Assembly (NCBI GenBank): GCA_002573605.1 | Contig: PDNA01000065.1 | Location: 87,144-151,143, forward strand | DNA length: 64,000 nucleotides | Reading direction: 5' to 3' | From: Polytolypa hystricis UAMH7299 | Taxonomy: Eukaryota > Ascomycota > Eurotiomycetes > Onygenales | In this document: piece after piece, positions 56,807 to 64,000 of the stretch | How positions within the stretch are numbered: the first letter of the stretch is position 1 | Layout of the letters: each line of letters starts with the position of its first letter | Translations under genes and position numbers: made by a program | The notes under the pieces: generated by a model | What the model was told of the DNA's origin: nothing | The model's input: only the letters and a program-made list of their open reading frames with translations | Databases searched by the model: none

Positions 56807-58104
56807 TCAAACAGTCATAGCAGCGCGCTCAGTGACTTCTACCTTCTCATCCTTCATTCCTTCCTGAGCAGGAACCTCTGCTCCACTCAACCCCTGACGC
56901 GCGAAGCTGCGCATAGGATAATACCCCCACTTCTCGAACAGCTTCCGATCCGTTTCGAACCCATTACAATCCGTGGTCAACATTTTCTCACCGGTAAACA
57001 CCGCATTCGCACCGGTCTGAAAACACATAACCTGCTGCTCATCCGTCAACGACACACGGCCCGCCGCCAACCGCACAATCGTCGTGGGCAATACGATGCG
57101 CGCTGCAGCAATCGTGCGCAACATCTTATCAAAAGAAATCATTTTCCGCTCGCCCAACGGCGTGCCCTTAATGGGCACCAAGGCGTTGACGGGGAAAGAC
57201 TCCGGGTGCGCGGGCAGCGTGGAGACGGTATGCAGCAACCCGACGCGGTCATCATCGGACTCTCCGAGCCCCAATATCCCACCAGAGCACACATTAAGCC
57301 CAGCATCGCGCACATGTCGCAGGGTATTCAATCGCTCATCATAGCTTCTCGTGGTGATGACTTTCGGGTAAAACTCCCTTGACGTATCGAGGTTATGGTT
57401 ATACGCGGTTAGACCTGCGTCTTTCAACTCCTTCGCTTGCACATCGTCAATCATGCCTAATGTGACGCAGGCTTCTAACCCCATGCCTCGCACACCTTCG
57501 ATCATTTGTTTGATGTTGCGGAGGTTTGTTTTGCGGCCGCGCATATCGCGCCATGCGGCGCCCATGCAGAAGCGTGTGCTGCCGTTTTCTTTGGCGATGC
57601 GTGCGGCGTCGAGCACGGCGTCGACGGGGCTGAGTTTGCTGGCCTTGAGGCCTGTTGAGTAGCGCGAGGATTGGGCGCAGTATGAACAGTCTTCGCTGCA
57701 GCCGCCGACCTTGATGTTCATTAATGTGCACATTTGGATGGCACGAGGGTCGTGGAACTGGCGGTGTATTGTTGTCTATAGAGAAGTTGTTAGTGTGTGT
57801 GCTAGTGAGTTTTCTGGTAGTACTATATGAATTGTAGATATGTATGTATGCATGCATGGACTATACGTTTTTTTCTGGGCAACAATCATACCGCGGCGTG
57901 TGTAAGTTCACTCAAAGATGAGTTGTATATTTCTTTTATCTCCTCTCGCGTCCAATTGGTGCGTGGCGCTGGAGCTGCGATGGCCTTCTGGAGCGCATTC
58001 GATGACGAGATGGATATGCCAGAAGCGGCATTTTGGACTGTTCCATAGGACCGGTATTGAATGGCTGATGATAGAAGCCTTTTCCTAGGCATAGACAAAG
58101 CCAT
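56807..58104 (-). CDS. bioB: Biotin synthase, mitochondrial
   Basis: Two exons, 58104-57892 and 57775-56807 (donor GTATGA, acceptor CTATAG, phase 0), give 393 residues. The N-terminal basic stretch (SMPRKRLLSSAIQYRSYGTV) is a mitochondrial import signal. The radical-SAM core begins NWTREEIKEIYNSSLSEL and HRQFHDPRAIQMCTLMNIKV, then GGCSEDCSYCAQSSRY with the CxxxCxxC cluster ligands. Further motifs: RFCMGAAWRD, GLEACVTLGM, AYNHNLDTSREFYPKVITTR, NVCSGGILGLGE, FPVNALVPIKGTPL and AARIVLPTTIVRLAAGR (the [2Fe-2S]-ligand Arg region). It inserts sulfur into dethiobiotin, completing the pathway started by bioF and bioDA. The C-terminus carries a family-atypical acidic/basic tail of about 20 residues. 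Confidence 0.96.
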
Positions 58105-59305
58105 TGTGTATAGTAGAGAACTGAAGTTTTGAATGCAACGATAATTGGGGGGAGTAGAAATGTCGTAGCTTAATTAATCGCGTATGAGGAAAGTAGTGTG
58201 CAGCAACGATGGTGTTATGCGTAGTTCATCGAAACGGTCGTGGATAAAAATAAACAAAGCTTAGCCCACAGTCATCATAGTTCACACCAGGCCCATTGGT
58301 CCGCGGTAATTAATCAGAAGAAACCCTCAGCATCAATGAAACTGGATAATGAACACCGGATGCCGTGAATAGTGTCAAGTCGTGAGTCATGGCGGGGCAG
58401 AGAGCAGAACTGGAAGAATGTCTCATGCCGATATTCTTTCCTCCCCCTCCCCTGTGTGTGGCATTGGACAAAATGGGAAGCCTCGGTGAATGAATCGAGT
58501 TCCCACAGCCCCTTGACCGAGAGTCGATACCCCTGTTAGAAATATCTGCATGATAGATTAGCAATTGGCGCCCAGACAGTGGGCAATGAGGCAATGAGGG
58601 CATTTTGAAACCATCCTGTAAGCAACCCCTCCCCCCTCCCTCGTGGCTCGCAGATTGGGTGAGGTGAGCTTCCCAACGTTTTTTTCATACCCACGCCCGA
58701 ACCCCGCGGGTGAAACTAAACTCTATTTTCAAACATCCCGGCTCGTTGAATCGGAAATGTGAGTACCCAGGTATATCGTATCATCGGGAATTGCTCTGCC
58801 TGCCATTTTCTCCCCAGATCTATCGATACACCAGCAAAACCTGTTAATCTGTTCTTGCGAGCCTTCACGATAAACTTGCAAACATATCCTCTCAGTTCCA
58901 TTCCCCTTTACCCCCTTAATTACACTTGCTGCTTGTCTCGTGGTCACTCACATCATTATGTCTCTTATTTGCAAACCTTCTCGGAAAGTGTCTGATCTAC
59001 AAGCGAAAATTGCTGATCTCGAAGCCATTTTCCCCTCTGATACGGCCAACACCACGGCTGTTCTCACTCTTCATTTGCATTCCTGTTTAGCCAGCTGAAG
59101 GATAGTATCAATAGCCTTTGTCTTGATAGCTTTCTCTTGTAATGGGCAGGAATGTATTAACTTTTCTTTGTCCAGTACCGTGTGGTAGGCGACTACTACA
59201 TATATCTCTTCGCCTTCGTCGATGGTCCTTTCGATCCACTTCTGGGTTTCTTTAGATTTCACAGTATCTCAAAACCATTTTCCGCCATTGTTCAGGTAGT
59301 ACAGT
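58105..59305. other. Region downstream of the biotin cluster with gene fragments
   Basis: About 1.2 kb. It holds the bioB promoter. On the plus strand a short frame at about 58957-59095 contains a heptad-like DLQAKIADLEAIF segment. On the minus strand a 63-codon frame (59262-59071) reads KWIERTIDEGEEIYVVVAYH, which looks like a piece of a larger fungal protein family cut off by the adjacent transposon. Neither is claimed as a functional gene. Confidence 0.4.
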
Positions 59306-60060
59306 GCGTTGCAAAATGATTGAGAAAACATGTGTTTTTCACTACCCTCGTGGAATCCCCACCCAAAATAATATGCGAATTCCCACAAATTGAAGAATAT
59401 TGTAAATATTGATTATCAACACATTTTCTCAGTGAATTCTATTCAAATATGACCAAGCTCAGTGACCAGGTTATTGAGGAAGTAGTAGATTACCTCTCTA
59501 ATGGTCTCCAACCCCCAGATATCGCCCATCTCATCAACCGCAGCACTGCTACCATATATTGAATCCAACAAAATATACACCTACACAGTGAGCCCAGGCC
59601 GCCCTGGGGGGTGCTTGGTAGGCCAAAGAAGCTCCCTGAGCTGGTATTAGAAGGTCTCCAGGACTTCTTTGAAGAATATACTACAGCATACCTGGACAAG
59701 GCAGTGGCATTTGTAGAGGATGAATATGGAATTCATATTCACAAATCAATGATAAGTAGAGCTCTAGGATCTCTAGATTTGACAAGGAAGAAGGTCAGCA
59801 TTTACCTAGTAATTTGACTGAATATAAGACTGACTTCCTACCTTCTTACCTAGCTTCTAGATGCACCACACTGTCATCCAATGTGATGAAGAATTGAGAG
59901 CTGCTTAGTCAGTCAAGCTTGCTGGCTGGCATCTGCAGCAGCTCATATTCTTAGACAAATCCACTACAAATGAACAGACTGCTGACTGTAAATATGGCTG
60001 GACCTCTAGAGAATTCCCCTGCTGGGTCAGGATCCTGTGTAAATGCTCCTGCTGATATTC
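59306..60060 (+). mobile_element. Tc1/mariner-like transposon remnant
   Basis: The left end near 59306 reads CAGTGCGTTGCAAAATGATT, resembling mariner-type terminal repeats. From 59448 a transposase-like frame follows with stops: VIEEVVDYLSNGLQPPDIAH (helix-turn-helix), then LGRPKKLPELVLEGLQDFF, AVAFVEDEYGIHIHKSMISR and ALGSLDLTRKK, then, in another frame, ELRAAWSVKLAGWHLQQL, FLDKSTTNEQTADC and KYGWTSREFP. The first catalytic-Asp segment FLD is present, but the expected Glu after it is Lys. No right terminus was found. It is non-functional. Confidence 0.72.
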
Positions 60061-60189
60061 AATTTTACCAGGCATTTCCCTAGAAGTGTTACAGACTAAC
60101 AGGAATCATTGGTTAATGATGACCCAGGGGAAAGAGGCACAGCAGAACTGGAAGAATCTACAAAGCTGGAGATCACATAACAGGAAGAT

Positions 60190-60520
60190 CATGTAACTGG
60201 AACAGTAGATCTGGTAGACTCAGTAAACTCAGTAAATTCAGATCTACTATATCTACACAATCTACCAGATCTACCAAGGAAATCATTATATATATAAAGG
60301 ATGTGTTTTTCCTATCTTTAGGAACAGAAGTCTTCTACTTTGTATTCAATAACAATACTAATCTTAAACCTACTCTTAATTCTAGATCACTAGCTATAAC
60401 AGTACTGCAATCTTACTTTGATATTATATATATCCTACTTTTGTATTCTATTAGACTTTTTCTGATATACAGTACAAAGCTGTCTTCTAGCTGGATTACT
60501 TTGTTCCTTTAGAGAAATAG
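60190..60520 (+). repeat. Possible LTR of a degraded retroelement
   Basis: An LTR-like stretch begins TGTAACTGGAACAGTAGATC near 60193. It contains a palindromic pair (AGTAGATCTGGTAG near 60204 and CTACCAGATCTAC near 60261), a TATA-like run at 60287-60298 and a downstream A+T-rich segment. It precedes the gag-like region by about 500 bp. No second copy is visible in the window, so the assignment is tentative. Confidence 0.4.
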
Positions 60521-63500
60521 ATCACCTCTTATTACTACAGTGAGCCAAGGCCTATATACTGACTTAAAGTAATAAGCAAGCTTGGTATATACTAGAGTAT
60601 ATTCTCTAAGAGTATTATAAATCTCTAAGATTTAATTAGATTCTGTCCTGTTTAATTGAACAAGGTACTTTATAATATATTGAATACTTATTTTTTAAAG
60701 TATTAGCTTAAAAGATATAAAACTATATTGAAGATTTTTAATTATATAAATCTATAAATTCTTTTAAAATCTTTCAACTATACAAGATTACAATAATCTT
60801 TTCTATTTTTCAATTATACAAGATAAAGAATACTTTATTGATTCAGGTAAGTATTACTCTAGCTTAAAAAAAATTAATTAATAGAAAAATATATCTACAG
60901 CAGTTACAGTATAAATTTTACTAGTCTAAATTTAAAAGTTTAAGATCAAGATCAAGAAACAGCAAGAAATAATTAACTAGATATATAAATATATAGTTAA
61001 TATTAAAAATAAAATTGCAGTATAATCTATAGACCAGGAGAAAGAAGGTATTGTAAAAAAAGTAAAAATTCAATTTTTTAATAGAATTAGAAGCAGGCTC
61101 AGATCTTTTCTAGTATATTTCAAGATTTACTTTCAATTCAATATCAAATCAATGAAGACTGACAAGTATTTAATAGTGGTACAATATCTACAGAGAGAAG
61201 CAGCAGTATAGATACAATTCTATTTAATAATATAGTTTAGTAGAAAAAATCCTAGAGATTTTATATCTATTAAAATTGAAAGAATTTTTATAATAAAGAA
61301 TTTCAGACTGTTCAAGAAAGTATTAATAGTAAATTTTAAAATTATTGATAAAGAGGCAACAGCAGTACAGAAAATTAGATAGATTTAATAAATAAAAAAT
61401 ACAGCTGGATATTTAGCAGAATTCTAATAACTAGCTATAGTATTGAACTAGAATAATAGTATATTAGCAGAAGCTGTATATAACAGGCTCAAAAAAAAAA
61501 TCAAGAATAAAATAGTCAGATTAAAAGAATAATCTAATATACTATCTAAGATAATTAAATATATAATATATATAGATATAAAAATTTGAAAAAAATATCT
61601 AGAGTAAAAAAACTACAAGCAGTTCTTAAATTACACTGCAAAGTAACAGATATATAAGAAAAATTATAATTTTTATAAACTACAATCTATAGAATTAGAT
61701 ATAACTATAAGAAGCCAGGACTATAAGAAAGATAAGTTATATCAGAAAAAGTTATATTTTTTTTATAAGAAATCAAGATACTTTGCAAGAAATTGCTATA
61801 AAAAACAAGGAAACTAGCTATAATAAGAGCTGAGAGTAATTATAAGAGAATAATACTATTTTACTGCTGATACTGGTAGAAATAAATAACAATTTCTATA
61901 TACAACTAGAGCTGAAACTAGTAACATGATAAATAAGTGGGATAAGCTATAAGAAGTTATAATAGAACAGATATTCCAAGAACTAATAAAGACTTAACAA
62001 GTAGAAATTGACAGTAAGACAGCTAAGCCAACTGAAATAACAAGAATAAAGTATCTATTACTCAACTATTGAAATCTATACTGAGAAAAATGTAAGAAAC
62101 AGCAAGAATCAGAAAACTTATAAAAAAATAGCAGAAATTGCAATTATTACTGAAAGAAAAAAAATCAGAATATTATAGATCTAGAATATTTATAATACTA
62201 TAAATTTCCTATATTTGTATATAATTGCAAATAGTATAAGAAGATGCAGAATAAGAAAATTCAGTAAATTAGAAGTAATCTAACTCACTACTATCATAGA
62301 CTGTATAGATATAATATAAAGAATTGTAAGTAATATAATAAAGTTGAAGTATAGAAAAATACTCAGGAAGTACTGAAATAGCTCAGTTTATAAAATAAGA
62401 TAAATATCAAATATTTACAGTATAAAGAAATATATTGATTATTCTATTATATAAATAGCTGTCTATTCTATCAGAAAGTGAAAGACAACTAGTACTATCT
62501 AGATCCACTGAAACAGTTAAAAGCAACTTAGATAAAAGAATTATAACTAGAAGAATATACAATCTCTAGCTTTAATAAAAATAAAAATACAGAGTTGCTG
62601 TAGAGAGAGATTATAGATTATATTTACTATAAAATAAATCAAGAAATAATCAATTACTATAATACTAGATTAAAAAATAATAATAAATACAAGGTCAGAG
62701 CACTGACTTAGTTATTATATTGAATAAATAATTGCAGGATATATTGTAAGGAAAAACTGATAAATAAATACTTTCTACAACTACTATAGAAAGTATAGAT
62801 TAGTAATAAAAGCTATTCTAGAGAGCTAACTTTTATATCTAAAGAATAAATAGATTATTTATTATACAATATCAACTATCTACAATATACAGGAATATCT
62901 TAAATATACTGTACTAAAATATACAGAAAGCTGGGGTACAATATATATAAAATCAACTATATATAGAAATCAGCAGAGCTAACAGAATACTAGAAAGAAA
63001 GACAATATTATTGATATAATAAAAGTACTGAATTACAAATATATTATAAGGCCTGATACAAGAAAATACAGGCTAAGATAACAATTACAGATTTATAGCA
63101 GAGTAAAGTCAAGATATTATAAAATTAATTAGAAGGAAACAAACCTAGAATATTTAAAATTTAAAAAGAACTAGTCAAGCAATAAATAACAGTATTTAAA
63201 AGAATTTCAAAAAATCTATTATAGAAATCAAGACAGGAAACTGATACTTTATAACTGTAGATAAGAAATAACAGTATTGCTATAAATAAGTACCTGTAAA
63301 CAATATAATAGAACAGTTATTAGCTAATATAAATTGAAATAGCTACCTAGCAGTTACTGTAACTTTAAGAGAATACAGTATATATACTTTAATTAATTCA
63401 GAAACAACTGGAATTCTTATAGACAGAAGTTTTATAAAAAGAACTGAACTATTAATAGAATTAAAGAAAAAATTGTATTAATTAAATAAATTAGACAGAA

Positions 63501-63715
63501 GTCAGCTAGACTTTGTATAATAAAAAATATATCTAGAATTATTAATAATATAGAAATACTAAGAGCTTGTAAGCTTTGATATAATTAATTTAAAAAGTTA
63601 TAATATTATCTTAAAACTGCTCTGATTGAAGCTGTATAACTCTGATATATATTGGCAGGAGAGAATAATAAAGTTAAATAGATATAGATATTTTTCAGTA
63701 CTAGACTTAATATTG
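60521..63715 (+). mobile_element. RIP-degraded Ty3/gypsy-type retrotransposon (gag to protease)
   Basis: About 3.2 kb of extreme A+T content with dense stops. Plus-strand remnants occur in retroelement order. Gag: KTDKYLIVVQYLQREAAV (about 61145-61205), then EATAVQKIR, AGYLAEF and ILAEAVYNRLKKKIK (61340-61520). A decayed CCHC knuckle reads YKKSRYFARNCYKKQ (about 61760-61810) with its first cysteine lost. Aspartic protease: a Gly-Ile-Leu-Ile-Asp-Arg-Ser segment near 63410, then SYNIILKLL and YNSDIYWQERIIKLNRY (63595-63690), matching the LGLPWLxxxNPxIxW region. Cytosine depletion and TGG or CAA codons turned into stops fit repeat-induced point mutation. No reverse transcriptase is seen because another sequence begins at 63716. 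Confidence 0.75.
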
Positions 63716-64000
63716 TAGTGGGGAGTATGGTCACCCCCTAGGACCGATGACTAAGGACACGACACACGTGACACGAGAAGCAACAGCTATCTCAGAGACA
63801 TGAAAGAGGCAGCGAGAAGGAAGGAGAGAAGAGAGATAGCAGACAGCAGTGAGAGAGTTGAGGATCATTTTTGGGTCTTTGCGAGTTATCGTGTGTCGTG
63901 TTTATTATTCAGTTTTGCAGTGGACAGTTATGATACATTCGTTTTCTTGTTTACAGTGTCTCAATCTTTGAATATCGTGCATCGTGTATCGTGTCTACCT
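63716..64000. repeat. Normal-composition LTR-like sequence interrupting the gypsy element
   Basis: At 63716 composition switches abruptly from A+T-rich to balanced. The new sequence opens TGTAGTGGGGAGTATGGTCA (from about 63714) and contains the repeated word CGTGT near its end; it is cut by the window edge. A TG start and a sharp boundary suggest the 5' LTR of a younger element inserted into the old one. The partner LTR and any coding region would lie to the right. Confidence 0.5.

Noticed and set aside
1..64000. tRNA, rRNA, CRISPR and riboswitch signals
   Set aside because: Reading by eye found no convincing tRNA T-loop/anticodon arrangement, rRNA, regular spaced repeats or thiamine-type aptamer; a tRNA scan would be the decisive check.

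Overview
The window reads as filamentous ascomycete nuclear DNA, most likely Eurotiomycetes (Aspergillus/Penicillium-like). Genes are split by short introns of about 50-130 nt with GT...AG ends. Intergenic spaces are 0.2-2.5 kb. Long A+T-rich blocks full of stop codons look like transposons mutated by RIP (repeat-induced point mutation). Gene families (fahA/maiA, fused bioDA, LysM proteins, LaeA-like methyltransferase) fit that group. The genus is an inference.

Layout. 0.5-2.8 kb: convergent fahA and maiA, the last two steps of tyrosine/phenylalanine catabolism. 4.3-6.2 kb: ankyrin-repeat gene with an F-box-like start. 8.1-9.5 kb: a decayed folylpolyglutamate synthase (FPGS) pseudogene. 11.4-15.0 kb: FAD monooxygenase and a secreted three-LysM protein, facing each other. 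17.8-22.6 kb: YqjM-type flavin oxidoreductase and a short-chain dehydrogenase. 25.5-28.3 kb: A+T-rich element with about 40-bp terminal inverted repeats. 28.6-37.2 kb: secreted/surface accessory genes (GPI-type protein, GH16 glucanase, VOC protein, two cysteine-rich proteins) and a BTB-like remnant. 38.9-46.2 kb: housekeeping genes (VHS/GAT Lsb5-like, Met22/Hal2-like nucleotidase, mitochondrial uL6, Kar5/Tht1-like). 48.8-50.2 kb: LaeA-like methyltransferase. 51.4-58.1 kb: complete biotin cluster bioF-bioDA-bioB. 59.3-64.0 kb: mariner-like transposase remnant, a RIP-degraded Ty3/gypsy element, and, at the right edge, a normal-composition LTR-like sequence that interrupts it.

How the genes work together. 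bioF, bioDA and bioB cover pimeloyl-CoA to biotin. BioF ends in Cys-Lys-Leu, a permitted peroxisomal signal, which fits the known peroxisomal origin of fungal biotin precursors. fahA and maiA act in succession, and the remaining tyrosine-catabolic genes may lie left of the window. The Hal2-like nucleotidase also ends in Ser-Lys-Leu, which is less expected.

Multi-exon models were built by reading splice sites and conserved protein continuity. Exon coordinates are given where they could be worked out. No entirely new multi-gene system was recognised. The most informative oddities are the C-terminal targeting signals, the FPGS pseudogene, the 2.8-kb inverted-repeat element, two small MITE candidates, and very small terminal exons.
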